A DNA stretch of 64,000 bases from Actinomycetes bacterium (lineage in GTDB: Bacteria > Actinomycetota > Acidimicrobiia > Acidimicrobiales > Ilumatobacteraceae): assembly GCA_021414085.1 (NCBI GenBank), contig JAIOPC010000002.1, positions 124,001-188,000 of the forward strand, given 5' to 3'. Both the position numbers and the translations under genes were made by a program. Under the pieces are notes generated by a model that worked only from the letters and a program-made list of their open reading frames with translations, was not told the DNA's origin and searched no databases. Of this stretch, positions 7,577 to 16,550 are shown piece by piece (within the stretch, counting starts at the first letter, position 1; each line of letters opens with the position of its first letter).

Positions 7577-8376
7577 TCGTCGCCGTCGACGGCGTCGATG
7601 CTCACGCCGCGACCGGCGGCATCGAACTGACGGGCAACGACCCGGTGGTGTTGTTGATCCACGGTGCTGGCATGGACTCCACCGTGTGGCAACTGCAAAC
7701 GCGGTACCTCGCCCATCGCGACCTGCGAGCAGTCGCGGTCGACCTGCCCGGCCATGGCCGCAGCGCGGGTCGCGCGCTCACCACGGTCGCAGCGCTAGCC
7801 GACTGGACCGCGCGCTTCGTCGCTGCTGCCGGGTTCGCGTCGGTGCACGTGGTCGGGCACTCGATGGGCACGTTCATCGCGCTCGAGTTGGCCAGCCGTT
7901 ACCCAGACATCGTCGACTCCATCACGCTGTGCGGCACAGCCACTGCCATGCCGGTGCACCCCGACTTACTCGCTGCAGCCGACAACGATGTGCCCGCCGC
8001 CGCCGCACTGTTGGCCGCGTGGGGTTACGCCAAGCCAGCGCAGGTCGGCAGCAATCCAACACCGGGTTTATGGATGTTGGGAGGCACGCGTGCACTTGTC
8101 GAGAACAGCGCACCAGGTGTGTTGGCGATCGATCTGCGCGCCTGCGCGGCCTACGACAACGCACTCGCTGCCGCGGCGATCGTGAAGTGCGCGGCGACGG
8201 TGATCATCGGCCTCGGCGACAGGATGACGCCGCCCAAGAGCAGCCGCGCGTTGGCCGGCGCATTGAGCAGCGTGCGCGTCATCGAACTAGTCGACACCGG
8301 CCACACGATGATGACCGAGAACCCGCGGCCGGTGAAACAGGCGATCCTCGACGCGGTGACGAACAACGCGCACTGA
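7573..8376 (+). CDS. alpha/beta hydrolase, copy 2
   Basis: A 267-residue paralogue of the protein at 1347, with the same HGAGMDSTVW oxyanion strand, GHSMGT nucleophile elbow, GLGDRMTPPK acid loop and DTGHTMMTENP histidine. It starts inside the metY stop codon (ATGA overlap), so it should be translated from the metY message. The stop at 8376 is two bases from the convergent stop of the dehydrogenase at 8378; this tight end-to-end packing is probably the ancestral arrangement of the cassette. Substrate unknown. Confidence 0.88.
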   Translation: MIVAVDGVDAHAATGGIELTGNDPVVLLIHGAGMDSTVWQLQTRYLAHRDLRAVAVDLPGHGRSAGRALTTVAALADWTARFVAAAGFASVHVVGHSMGTFIALELASRYPDIVDSITLCGTATAMPVHPDLLAAADNDVPAAAALLAAWGYAKPAQVGSNPTPGLWMLGGTRALVENSAPGVLAIDLRACAAYDNALAAAAIVKCAATVIIGLGDRMTPPKSSRALAGALSSVRVIELVDTGHTMMTENPRPVKQAILDAVTNNAH

Positions 8377-8377
8377 G

Positions 8378-9697
8378 TTAGTGCGGCGTCGGGTACCAAA
8401 CCCCGTCGCGACCGAGATACTGCCGCTCACCCGTCGGACTGTCTTGATAGAAGGTCGCGCTGCCCGAATCGGCGAGCACCTGCAGCATCGCCGGCAGTTC
8501 ATCACCCTCCGCACGAATCTTCTCGATCACTCGCGCAGGGCCAATCGCGTCGAGCATCTCAAACGGGCCGTGCAGCCAGTTGAAGCCCCACCGAATCGCG
8601 TTGTCGATGTTGACGATGTCGTCGGCGATCTCTGGAACCAGACCGGCGGCGTAGCGCAAGGTTCCGCCGAACACTTGCCACACAAGGCGGCCGTGTTCGG
8701 AATCGTCGAACATGATCGCGCCCACGTCGGCCAACATGTCGCCAGCCAGGCCGCCGAGATCGGGATCGCGTGCATCACGCCATTGCTCTGCAACCAGATC
8801 GAAGGTCTCCGCGTGCTTGCTGCCGTCGGCGAGTTTCTGCACGCGGCCAAAGCCGCCGAGAGCACCAGCCTTGCGGCCCAGTTGCCCGCGCTCGAGCATG
8901 CGCTGCTCGGCCGCAGGGAATGAGGTGTACGCCAACCCGGCGTCGCCAGCCGGAAGATTGACGGCCAAGTTCTTGCCGACGAGATCCATTACGTCGAGCC
9001 CAATCAAGTCGATCAAGCCGTACAACCCGGTGGGCGGCAGGCCGACTGGCTTGCCCAGCAGCGCGTTGATGGTCTCTTGGCTCATGCCCGCATCCAGAAA
9101 CGGTTTGGCCAAGTGGAGTCCGCTGAGCATGAAGAAGCAGCCGATGCGATTGCCGATGAAATTGACGGTGTCTTTCGCGTGCACCACTCCCTTACCGAGC
9201 CGCGCATCACCGAAGCTGGCGAAGGCGTCGATCACGTCGGCTGTTGTGTGTTCGCCGGGCACCAACTCGAACAGCCGCATCACTCGCACCGGATTGAAGA
9301 AGTGGGTAATGGCAACGTCGCTCTGAAACCGCGGTGGCATGCCGGCGGCGATGTCGCGCAGCGGAATGCCCGACGTGTTCGAGCTGATGACCGAGCCGTC
9401 CTTGCGCAACGGTTCGACCTTCGCGAACAGCTGTCGCTTGAGCGCAAGATCCTCGACGATCGCCTCGCAGATCCAGTCGTAGTCGGCGATTCGTGCCAGC
9501 TCATCGAACGTGCCCGTTTCGACCAGGTGCCGATCGGGCTCGTCGACCGCCTGTAGTCCGCGCTCGGCAGCTTCGATAGTGACATCGAGCATCAGCACAC
9601 GGCAGCCCACCGCGGCGCTCGCCGCGGCGATGCCCGCACCCATCGTGCCGCAACCAAGCACGGCTACCGATTCGATGTGACGACTCACTTCACCCAT
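8378..9697 (-). CDS. 3-hydroxyacyl-CoA dehydrogenase, copy 2 (full-length)
   Basis: A 439-residue paralogue of the protein at 4089, with the same Rossmann (VLGCGTMGAGIAAASA), HFFNPVRVMRLFELVPG and tandem C-terminal domain motifs. It ends with about 20 extra residues (DSPTGERQYLGRDGVWYPT...) that copy 1 lacks. The start is uncertain: ATG at 9697, or GTG at 9688, which aligns with the copy 1 start (V-S-R-H-IESVAV). The leaderless TAACGT found before copy 1 is not present here, so the two copies probably differ in expression. Likely role: beta-oxidation of acyl-CoA thioesters. Confidence 0.9.
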   Translation of the reverse strand: MGEVSRHIESVAVLGCGTMGAGIAAASAAVGCRVLMLDVTIEAAERGLQAVDEPDRHLVETGTFDELARIADYDWICEAIVEDLALKRQLFAKVEPLRKDGSVISSNTSGIPLRDIAAGMPPRFQSDVAITHFFNPVRVMRLFELVPGEHTTADVIDAFASFGDARLGKGVVHAKDTVNFIGNRIGCFFMLSGLHLAKPFLDAGMSQETINALLGKPVGLPPTGLYGLIDLIGLDVMDLVGKNLAVNLPAGDAGLAYTSFPAAEQRMLERGQLGRKAGALGGFGRVQKLADGSKHAETFDLVAEQWRDARDPDLGGLAGDMLADVGAIMFDDSEHGRLVWQVFGGTLRYAAGLVPEIADDIVNIDNAIRWGFNWLHGPFEMLDAIGPARVIEKIRAEGDELPAMLQVLADSGSATFYQDSPTGERQYLGRDGVWYPTPH

Positions 9698-9856
9698 GCG
9701 TGCTCAGAGCCAATCGTCGTGAATGTGGAACGGCGAGAGCCCCGTCGGCTTGATGCATCTGCCTACTGTGTTCATCGAACGAGGCGTTGTCAAACTCGCG
9801 GACACATCGGGGTTCGGCCTCGCATGAACCCGTCTCGACACACAAGGATGACCTCG

Positions 9857-10765
9857 ATGGAGACACTACGAACACCGGATGACCGTTTCGATGGTCTGGC
9901 CGACTACGACTTCGCCCCGCACTACGCCGAGATCGACGACCTCGACGGTGGGCGACTGCGCGTTCACTACCTCGACGAAGGACCCGCGGACGCCGACCCG
10001 GTGCTCCTTCTGCACGGGGAGCCGAGCTGGAGCTATCTCTACCGCCACATGATCGGCCCGCTCGTCGCCGCGGGTCATCGAGTCGTCGTTCCTGACCTCG
10101 TCGGCTTCGGAAAGTCCGACAAGCCGACACTCACAACCGACTACACCTATGCGCGCCACGTGGAGTGGATGCGTCAACTGATCGTCGATCACCTTGGGCT
10201 CGAACACATCACGTACTTCGGCCAGGACTGGGGCGGACTCGTTGGGCTGCGAGTGCTGGCCGACTCACCGGAGCGCTACGCACGCGTGGTCGTCGGCAAC
10301 ACCGGATTGCCGAACGGCTACACAAAACCATCGAAGGCATTCTTGGCCTGGCAGAACTATTCCCAGACCGTCGATGACTTCCAGGTTGGCGCCATCATAA
10401 ATGGTGGATCCGCACGTGACCTTTCCAAAGCCGAGATCGCTGCGTACGACGCGCCGTTTCCCGACGACCGATACAAAGCGGGTGCGCGGATCTTCCCGAC
10501 GCTTGTTCCAACCTCGCCCGATGATGTTGGAGCCGTCGCTAATCGGGCCGCCTGGGAAGTGCTCGCCCGCTTCGACCGTCCGTTCCTGTGCGCGTTCAGC
10601 GACAGCGACCCTGTCACCGCCGGGGGCGACAAGCCGTTTCGCGAACAGATCCCAGGCGCTCAGAATCGCCCTCACATCACGATCGCTGGCGCCGCCCATT
10701 TCCTGCAGGAAGACAAACCTGGCGAACTGGCCGAAGTGATCAACCACCTCATCGCAGAAGGTTGA
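9857..10765 (+). CDS. haloalkane dehalogenase (HLD-I type)
   Basis: This alpha/beta hydrolase would hydrolyse carbon-halogen bonds to give an alcohol and halide. The start at ATG 9857 follows AAGGA by 8 nt and gives 302 residues, the usual family length; an ORF from 9677 is longer but unsupported. Motifs are HGEPSWSYLYR (oxyanion/halide region), GQDWGG (nucleophile Asp plus halide-binding Trp), FSDSDP (likely catalytic acid) and AAHFLQED (His). The triad is therefore complete and of the subfamily I arrangement seen in DhlA-like enzymes. A TetR gene begins 15 bp downstream, so both are probably in one transcript. The natural substrate cannot be told. Confidence 0.88.
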   Translation: METLRTPDDRFDGLADYDFAPHYAEIDDLDGGRLRVHYLDEGPADADPVLLLHGEPSWSYLYRHMIGPLVAAGHRVVVPDLVGFGKSDKPTLTTDYTYARHVEWMRQLIVDHLGLEHITYFGQDWGGLVGLRVLADSPERYARVVVGNTGLPNGYTKPSKAFLAWQNYSQTVDDFQVGAIINGGSARDLSKAEIAAYDAPFPDDRYKAGARIFPTLVPTSPDDVGAVANRAAWEVLARFDRPFLCAFSDSDPVTAGGDKPFREQIPGAQNRPHITIAGAAHFLQEDKPGELAEVINHLIAEG

Positions 10766-10780
10766 AGCAGGGTTAGGACG

Positions 10781-11386
10781 ATGACCGAGCCGGGGTACCG
10801 CCGATCAACCGGGACACCGCGTGGGCAGGCACGGCGAGCAGCGATCCTCGAGCAGGTCACCCGAGACTTGGCGGAGAACGGCCTGCCAGGGTTTTCGTTG
10901 CGGCGCGCCGCGCGGGCAGCCGGCACGACACACAAGGTGCTGCTCTACCACTTCGAGGGCCACGACGAATTGCTGCTCGAGGCCATTCAGCTGCTGCGCA
11001 TCCAGCGCATCGATCGCGGTCTATCGGTTGCGACGCTCGAACCTGGTGCGAGCCTGGCGCAACGGGTCCGGGCAATCTGGCCGATCCTCACGAGCGGCGA
11101 AGGCGAGGTACTGAATCAGGCGATCGGCCTGTCGATGTACGACCCCGTCCGGTACGCGGACCTCGGCCGTGGTTCCACGCAGCAGTACCTGCCGGCGCTG
11201 GTCGCGATCTGCCCGCCGGCGTGGACCGATACCCGCAAGATAGAGGTGTCCGAGATGATCCTCGCGGTGCTGCGCGGCCTGATCATCGATCGGGTCACCA
11301 GCGGCGATGAAGCCAGGGTGGAGCACGCGTTCGCTGCGCTCGACCGAGCGCTCGATCGGGAGGAATTCACCCAGTCATCCACTTGA
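10781..11386 (+). CDS. TetR-family transcriptional regulator
   Basis: A 201-residue protein with an N-terminal TetR helix-turn-helix: RRAAILEQVTRDLAENGLPG, then FSLRRAARAAGTTHKVLLYHF. The C-terminal ligand domain (about 75-200) is divergent, with no recognisable ligand motif. It lies 15 bp after the dehalogenase. A perfect 13-bp inverted repeat fills the whole gap to the next gene, the likely operator. It probably represses the hydrolase at 11418. No matching palindrome was found in front of the dehalogenase, so control of its own transcript is not evident. Confidence 0.88.
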   Translation: MTEPGYRRSTGTPRGQARRAAILEQVTRDLAENGLPGFSLRRAARAAGTTHKVLLYHFEGHDELLLEAIQLLRIQRIDRGLSVATLEPGASLAQRVRAIWPILTSGEGEVLNQAIGLSMYDPVRYADLGRGSTQQYLPALVAICPPAWTDTRKIEVSEMILAVLRGLIIDRVTSGDEARVEHAFAALDRALDREEFTQSST

Positions 11387-11416
11387 CGTGAAGTGAACCG
11401 CGTGGTTCACTTCACG
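11387..11416. promoter_or_regulatory. TetR-type operator palindrome
   Basis: CGTGAAGTGAACC-GCGT-GGTTCACTTCACG is a perfect 13-bp inverted repeat with a 4-bp spacer. It occupies the entire space between the tetR stop (11386) and the hydrolase ATG (11418). The core TGAACC...GGTTCA is typical of TetR sites. There is no T-tract, which argues against a terminator. Confidence 0.75.
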
Positions 11417-11417
11417 G

Positions 11418-12302
11418 ATGAAACCAGAGATCCAGTTCCCCCAACGAGCGCCTCGCTTGAACGTCGAGTTGGCGATTGGCCCCATCGACGTGTTCGACAG
11501 CGGAGGAAGTGGGCCCGTCGTGGTCCTCCTCCACGGACTGTTGATGAACGCGAGCCTCTGGAGCACCGTCGTCGAGCAGCTACCAGACGGCATCCGCATC
11601 ATCGTCCCGACGCTGCCGATGGGAGCGCACCAGCTTCCCGCGCACGCAGACGCCGACCTCTCCCTCCGCGGCCTGGCCGCTGCCGTCGTCGAGCTCCTCG
11701 ACAAACTCGACCTCCACGACGTCACCCTCGTCGGTAACGACACGGGCGGCGCGATCGCGCAACTTGTCGCCGCCTCCGACACCGCACGGATCGGTCGGCT
11801 TGTGCTGGTCTCATGCGAGGCATTCGACAATCTGCCCCCCGGTCTCACCGGTCGGGCGATCGTCCTCACCGGCCGACTTCCCGCGCCGCTCTTCGGTCTC
11901 GTTATGCAACAACTGCGGCTACGACCGCTGCGGCGGTTGCCGTTCACGTTCGGCTGGCTCACCCGCTTCGGCGACACAACGGTGCGCGCTTGGCTGCAGC
12001 CGCTGCTGAAGGAGCGCAACATTCGACGCGACGCGGTGCGCCTGCTCCGCGCCATTCCCCGCGAGAAGGCAGCGCTTGCCGCAGCATCGGAGAAGCTCGC
12101 AGACTTCGGTCGGCCAGCACTCGTTGTGTGGGCTCATCGAGACCGAGTCATGCCACCCGCCCACGGCCGTCGGCTGGCCGACCTCCTCAACGCACCTCTC
12201 ATTGAGGTACAGGACTCTCGTACGTTGATCCCGCTCGACCAACCAAGCGTCCTCGCGGAGGAACTCGCACGCTTCGTTGGCAGCAATCGCGCCAAGAGCT
12301 GA
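11418..12302 (+). CDS. alpha/beta hydrolase with Asp nucleophile and no visible catalytic His
   Basis: A 294-residue alpha/beta-hydrolase fold protein (VVVLLHGLLMNASLW; GNDTGGAIAQLVA; VVWAHRDRVMPP). The elbow residue is Asp, as in haloalkane dehalogenases and epoxide hydrolases. At the place where the histidine normally stands (D-x-GH-x-IP-x-DQP) the protein reads DSRTLIPLDQP, with Thr instead of His. The triad therefore looks incomplete, and the protein may bind or sense a small molecule, or use another residue. It is separated from the upstream tetR only by the operator palindrome, so it is the most likely target of that repressor. Confidence 0.82.
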   Translation: MKPEIQFPQRAPRLNVELAIGPIDVFDSGGSGPVVVLLHGLLMNASLWSTVVEQLPDGIRIIVPTLPMGAHQLPAHADADLSLRGLAAAVVELLDKLDLHDVTLVGNDTGGAIAQLVAASDTARIGRLVLVSCEAFDNLPPGLTGRAIVLTGRLPAPLFGLVMQQLRLRPLRRLPFTFGWLTRFGDTTVRAWLQPLLKERNIRRDAVRLLRAIPREKAALAAASEKLADFGRPALVVWAHRDRVMPPAHGRRLADLLNAPLIEVQDSRTLIPLDQPSVLAEELARFVGSNRAKS

Positions 12303-12324
12303 CCCCACAACGCCGCGTGGCGTG

Positions 12325-12930
12325 TCAGCCGCGGGGCCATTGGTTCGCGCGCCGGTTCTGTTGCGCGAGCGTGGCGGTCTGTTCGATGCGCTTCGAGCGA
12401 GTTGCCGCGGTCTTGGCTGCGCTGATCCACTCGAGGATGCCGCGCCGAGTCGAGGGCGGGAACGCATCGAAGTTCGTGCGGGCGGGAGGCAGCTCGTCGA
12501 GGGCGCGGGCGAGGTCGTCGGGAACGACAAGCTGGTCGACATTGTCGAGTTTGGTCCAGCTGCCGTCGAGCTTGGCGCGTTCGATGGCAGCGAGTCCTGC
12601 GGGCGCGATCTGTCCTGCGGCGTCGAGTCGCTCGATCCGATCCTTGTTCACCTTGGACCAGCCACTGCCTGACTTACGCGGCGTACACAGCAGCGCGGTG
12701 TGTTGCTCGTCAATGCGTGCAGGCTTGGAATCGATCCAGCCGTGGCAGAGGCACTCCTCGTTGAGATCGATCGCGCTGACGTACTCGTCGCCCGGAGCGA
12801 GCGCGCCCTTCTTGACGGTGACCACCCAAACCCCGGTCGACGTGGCGTGATGTCGCCCGAGCCAGGCGCGCCATTGCGGACGACTGGTGATCGGCAACGT
12901 CGGCAAGTCGGGCTTGAGTGTCGGCGTCAT
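12325..12930 (-). CDS. YdeI/OmpD-associated family protein
   Basis: A 201-residue protein matching the YdeI/OmpD-associated (bacteriocin-protection-like) family: SRPQWRAWLGRHHATSTGVW near the N-terminus, then Y-V-S-A-I-D-x-N-EECLCHGWIDSK, RKSGSGWSKVNKDRIE, and a C-terminal helical part ending AATRSKRIEQT. The ATG at 12930 was chosen because GGAG lies 9 nt upstream and the family start fits; the longer reading to 12984 adds an Arg-rich segment without support. The family is cytoplasmic and of poorly known function. It is a single gene, convergent with the hydrolase (22-bp gap). Confidence 0.85.
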   Translation of the reverse strand: MTPTLKPDLPTLPITSRPQWRAWLGRHHATSTGVWVVTVKKGALAPGDEYVSAIDLNEECLCHGWIDSKPARIDEQHTALLCTPRKSGSGWSKVNKDRIERLDAAGQIAPAGLAAIERAKLDGSWTKLDNVDQLVVPDDLARALDELPPARTNFDAFPPSTRRGILEWISAAKTAATRSKRIEQTATLAQQNRRANQWPRG

Positions 12931-13075
12931 CGTCGCGATCTCCGTGGCACGGCTCCGACGTCCTCCCGCTCGCATGCCCGACATTACGTCTCAACCGACG
13001 CAACTCGCACAAGTTCGAACATCCGAACGCGGACTTGCGTGACTCGATACTTAGTTGTCGGCGTACATTGCGTTG

Positions 13076-13669
13076 ATGGACTCCATTGCTGCCGCGCAAC
13101 TGGCTCGCATGCGAGGGATGACTCGCTACTACCACGCACGGTTCTTCTCCGATGTGCGGTTCACGACGGTGGCTGTTGGCGCTCTGTTCGTCGTCGGTTG
13201 GGGCTGGGTGCCCGAAGCCTTCGCGCTCGTCCCCTTCGCCGCCCTGCTCGGGGCGGCGCAGACCGCATTCGACGCGTCGTACCTGATCTTCGCTCGTCAG
13301 TACGCCGCCAGGCTCGAAGGGTTCATTAATCCAGAGCGCCGCGTCCTGGTAGCGGCTGCACTCGAAGATACGTACCTGTTCCCTCTCGACCGTCGCAAAA
13401 TGGTGGTCGCCGGTCTTGGGCAGGACTTCACGTGGTTCGCCTTTATGACCATGCTCATCACCGGATCCGGCATCGGTGCATTCGGATTCGGGCTCGCACT
13501 TGCAATGCCAGTCATCGACGGCCACGGAGCTGCCTGGACGGTTGCTTACATTGCGGTGCTCGCGATCCTCACGTTGGCGGCGTTGGCCGTGGGCCTGTGG
13601 TGGTTCGTCGGAGGCGAAGGCGAACGTCGCTTGCGCGTCGTGCTCGACCGATCCTTTCCGACCAGGTAG
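13076..13669 (+). CDS. integral membrane protein, unrecognised
   Basis: A 197-residue protein with four likely membrane helices in two pairs: [16 protein letters not shown] and [20 protein letters not shown], then [20 protein letters not shown] and [21 protein letters not shown]. Between the pairs is a charged cytoplasmic-type stretch. TACATT is positioned 6 nt before the ATG at 13076 and there is no Shine-Dalgarno, so the mRNA is probably leaderless. No family could be named. It stands alone between a convergent YdeI-like gene region and the serine dehydratase. Confidence 0.72.
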   Translation: MDSIAAAQLARMRGMTRYYHARFFSDVRFTTVAVGALFVVGWGWVPEAFALVPFAALLGAAQTAFDASYLIFARQYAARLEGFINPERRVLVAAALEDTYLFPLDRRKMVVAGLGQDFTWFAFMTMLITGSGIGAFGFGLALAMPVIDGHGAAWTVAYIAVLAILTLAALAVGLWWFVGGEGERRLRVVLDRSFPTR

Positions 13670-13712
13670 CAAACCTTGGTCGGGTCGCTCGCCGATTAGC
13701 GTTCGGCACACC

Positions 13713-15104
13713 ATGGCCGTTTCCGTCTTCGACCTTTTCAAGATCGGTATCGGCCCGTCCAGCAGCCACACCGTCGGGCCGATGCGAGCGGCTCGATTGT
13801 TCGCGCTGCGCCTGTTACACGACGGCCAGCTGTCGGCAACGACGCGGATCAACGTGCAGCTCTACGGATCGCTCGGCGCCACCGGCAAAGGCCACGGCAG
13901 CGACAAAGCGGTATTGCTCGGCCTTTCCGGTTACGAACCCGACACTGTCGACGTCGACGCCATACCGACGATCCTCGCCGAGACGCGCAGCAACGGGCGC
14001 ATGTCGCTGCTCGGCGATCACGAGATCGGCTTCAATGAGAAGGAAGATCTCACCTTTCATCGCCGCGAGACGCTTCCCTTCCATGCCAATGGAATGCGCT
14101 TCACTGCCCACGACGCTGCTGGCCGCGAACTCGCGAACCGCTGTTACTACAGCGTCGGTGGCGGCTTTGTCGTCAGCGACGAGGTCGCGGCCGATGGCAG
14201 CAAGCAAAAGGTGATTGCTCCCGACGCGACCGTGCTGCCGTTCTCGTTCCGCACCGGCGACGAACTGCTCGCACTTACTGTCGCCAACGGCTGCAGCATC
14301 GCCGAGTTGATGCGTCGCAACGAAAGGCACTGGCGTAGCGACGCCGAGATCGATGCCGGCCTGCTGAACATCTGGCGAGTGATGCAAGCGTGCGTCGAGC
14401 GCGGCTGTCACACCGGCGGCACGCTGCCCGGTGGCTTCAAGGTCCGCCGCCGCGCGCAGGCACTGCACGCAAAGCTGACCGCGCTTTCAGCAACCGCCGC
14501 GAACGACCCCTTGCAGGTGCTCGACTGGGTCAACCTCTATGCACTCGCGGTCAACGAGGAAAATGCGGCAGGCGGTCGAGTCGTCACCGCCCCGACCAAC
14601 GGCGCCGCCGGCATCGTGCCGGCGGTGTTGCACTACTACGCCCGCTTCGTCCCGCATGCGTCGGAGAGCGGCATCATCGACTTCCTACTCACCGCCGCCG
14701 CGATCGGCATTCTCTACAAAGAGAACGCCAGCATCAGTGGCGCCGAGGTGGGTTGCCAGGGCGAAGTTGGGGTCGCGTGCTCGATGGCGGCGGCGGCGCT
14801 CTGCGCGGTGATGGGCGGTACGCCCGACCAGGTGACCAACGCGGCAGAGATCGGCATGGAACACCATCTCGGCCTCACGTGCGACCCCGTTGGCGGTCTT
14901 GTGCAAATACCGTGCATCGAACGCAATGCGATCGCGTCAGTGAAGGCGATCAACGCCTCGCGGCTGGCGCTGCATGGCGATGGTGCACATCACGTCAGCC
15001 TCGACCAAGTGATCAAGACCATGCGCGAGACCGGCGCCGACATGATGACGAAGTACAAAGAGACCTCACGCGGCGGGCTGGCAGTCAACATCGTCGAATG
15101 CTGA
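13713..15104 (+). CDS. sdaA: L-serine ammonia-lyase, iron-sulfur dependent
   Basis: A single-chain L-serine dehydratase (463 residues) that converts L-serine to pyruvate and ammonia. The beta part opens with [20 protein letters not shown] and the alpha part holds the catalytic-domain motifs [37 protein letters not shown] and [18 protein letters not shown], including the cysteines that bind the [4Fe-4S] cluster. ATG 13713 is the family start; the ORF reads further upstream to 13476 only as overlap with the membrane-protein gene. TAGCGT lies 10 nt before the ATG. It is a cytoplasmic catabolic enzyme and stands alone. Confidence 0.95.
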   Translation: MAVSVFDLFKIGIGPSSSHTVGPMRAARLFALRLLHDGQLSATTRINVQLYGSLGATGKGHGSDKAVLLGLSGYEPDTVDVDAIPTILAETRSNGRMSLLGDHEIGFNEKEDLTFHRRETLPFHANGMRFTAHDAAGRELANRCYYSVGGGFVVSDEVAADGSKQKVIAPDATVLPFSFRTGDELLALTVANGCSIAELMRRNERHWRSDAEIDAGLLNIWRVMQACVERGCHTGGTLPGGFKVRRRAQALHAKLTALSATAANDPLQVLDWVNLYALAVNEENAAGGRVVTAPTNGAAGIVPAVLHYYARFVPHASESGIIDFLLTAAAIGILYKENASISGAEVGCQGEVGVACSMAAAALCAVMGGTPDQVTNAAEIGMEHHLGLTCDPVGGLVQIPCIERNAIASVKAINASRLALHGDGAHHVSLDQVIKTMRETGADMMTKYKETSRGGLAVNIVEC

Positions 15105-15112
15105 CACTCGAG

Positions 15113-16459
15113 TCAGGCCAACAGGTCGACGGCGATGTCGCTCCAGAGTTGTTCCATGAGCGCTAGCGAGTGCACATCACAGCGCTCGTTGGCAGCGTGG
15201 AACATCCCGACGTAGTCGTCGTAGGTCAGCTCTTTGGAGAACAGCCCATACCCATACGAGGTCGCTCCGGCTCGCCGGTAGAAGCGAGCATCGGTGCCGC
15301 CCGGTGTGATGGCCGGTACGCAGCGAGCGTCCGGGTACACCGACGCCGAGGCACGCGCGACTGACCGCCACAACGCAGAGTCGATCGGCGACTCGGTCGC
15401 CGGCCACTCCTCATGCATGAAGTGAATGTCAACACTGTCGATCAGGTCGTCACCGATCAGTTCGTGGAGGAGACGGCGGACGTCGTCGCCGGACTGACCC
15501 GGGAGTGTTCGAATGTCGACTTCCAACTCGACGCTGGCCGGGATGGTGTTGGTCTTGCCGTCGGCGCGCAGCACGTTCGGCGACAACGTGATGTGCGTGC
15601 ACGCATGGCAGTCGGCGGCAAACCCGCGCTCAGGGTGATGCGCCGCCCAGTCGGCAATCGCTGCCGGGTCGAGCAGAACGCGGGTCAACTCGTGGTCGAA
15701 TTCCATCGCCGCTACGTAGCCACGCCACGTGTCGTGGATGACGGCCAAGGGCCGGTAGTTGGCGATGCGACGAACGATCTCGCTCGCCTTGACCAGTGCG
15801 TTGTCGCCCATTAGCGGCGTCGAGCCGTGCGCTGCGCGACCGTGCACCACCAGTCGAGTCCAGGCCGCGCCTTTCTCGGCCACCAACACCGGCAACTTCA
15901 TGCCCGACGGGGTGTGTAGCGGGGTGCCACCACATTCGGTGAGGACGTAGTCGGCCATCACGTTGTGACGGTGGTGGTCGAGCAGCCAACCGGCACCGGC
16001 CGAGCCGCCCGCTTCCTCGTCGGCTACGGCGGCGAACACCACCGTGCCCGGTAGCGCCACCTGGCGTTTCGCCAGCTCCGCGAATGCCACCGCCATTGTG
16101 GCCGTGACACACAGCATGTCGATTGCACCGCGGCCCCACACCCAGCCGTCGATCAGTTCACCGCCGAAGGGATCGTGGCGCCAATCGTCGGGAGTGACGG
16201 GCACCACATCGGTGTGCCCCAGCAGCAACAGCGTCGGCGCTGTCGGGTCGGTGCCAGGTAGACGCGCCACCAATGAATGACGATTAGCCAACGGCCCGAA
16301 CGCCTGCACGTCGACACCGGGCACGTCGACCACCGCCCGCAGCACCTCTGCCGCGCGCGTCTCGTCGCCGGAGTCGGGCTGCCCGGTATTGACGCACTGC
16401 AACCGAATCAGTTGCTGTAACAACTCAGTGGATGCGTTCGGAGCGGCGACAACAGTCAT
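15113..16459 (-). CDS. M20 family metallopeptidase (ArgE/DapE type)
   Basis: A 448-residue M20 dizinc hydrolase. Metal and catalytic motifs are LLLLGHTDVVPVTPDDW, WGRGAIDMLC and ADEEAGGSAGAGW (the Glu pair), plus a dimerisation lid domain (about 200-320) and a C-terminal GGTDARFYRRAG histidine-poor region. The ATG at 16459 was preferred over 16627 because the upstream 56 residues are Arg-rich and cover repeats in the intergenic DNA. Likely function: cleavage of an N-acyl amino acid or small peptide; the exact substrate is unknown. It is convergent with sdaA (8-bp gap). Confidence 0.9.
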   Translation of the reverse strand: MTVVAAPNASTELLQQLIRLQCVNTGQPDSGDETRAAEVLRAVVDVPGVDVQAFGPLANRHSLVARLPGTDPTAPTLLLLGHTDVVPVTPDDWRHDPFGGELIDGWVWGRGAIDMLCVTATMAVAFAELAKRQVALPGTVVFAAVADEEAGGSAGAGWLLDHHRHNVMADYVLTECGGTPLHTPSGMKLPVLVAEKGAAWTRLVVHGRAAHGSTPLMGDNALVKASEIVRRIANYRPLAVIHDTWRGYVAAMEFDHELTRVLLDPAAIADWAAHHPERGFAADCHACTHITLSPNVLRADGKTNTIPASVELEVDIRTLPGQSGDDVRRLLHELIGDDLIDSVDIHFMHEEWPATESPIDSALWRSVARASASVYPDARCVPAITPGGTDARFYRRAGATSYGYGLFSKELTYDDYVGMFHAANERCDVHSLALMEQLWSDIAVDLLA

Positions 16460-16550
16460 ATCCAAATCATCGCGCCGCTTGCGCCACTCCGCGGCGACTG
16501 CCGGTCTCAACCGTCGAACGAGTGGCGGGGGGTGGTGTCGAGTCTCAGCA

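Larger units (their letters stand above)
211..9697. repeat. diverged tandem duplication of a three-gene cassette
   Basis: Copy 1 spans about 211-5339 and copy 2 about 6460-9697. Each holds metY-like, alpha/beta hydrolase (forward) and 3-hydroxyacyl-CoA dehydrogenase (reverse). The proteins are nearly identical and the DNA differs mainly at third positions. The copies differ by the CHRD gene inserted in copy 1, by the dehydrogenase tail and by the size of the metY gap. Confidence 0.9.

Noticed and set aside
9700-9762. Short minus-strand reading containing FHIHDDWL, similar to the cupin motif at 20816
   Set aside because: Only about 22 codons with no further cupin sequence; chance likeness or a tiny relic that cannot be supported.
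12710-13852. Long reverse-strand reading frame of 380 residues
   Set aside because: It runs opposite to the well-supported membrane-protein and sdaA genes and overlaps the YdeI-like gene; its Arg/His/Glu-rich composition is that of a GC-rich shadow frame.
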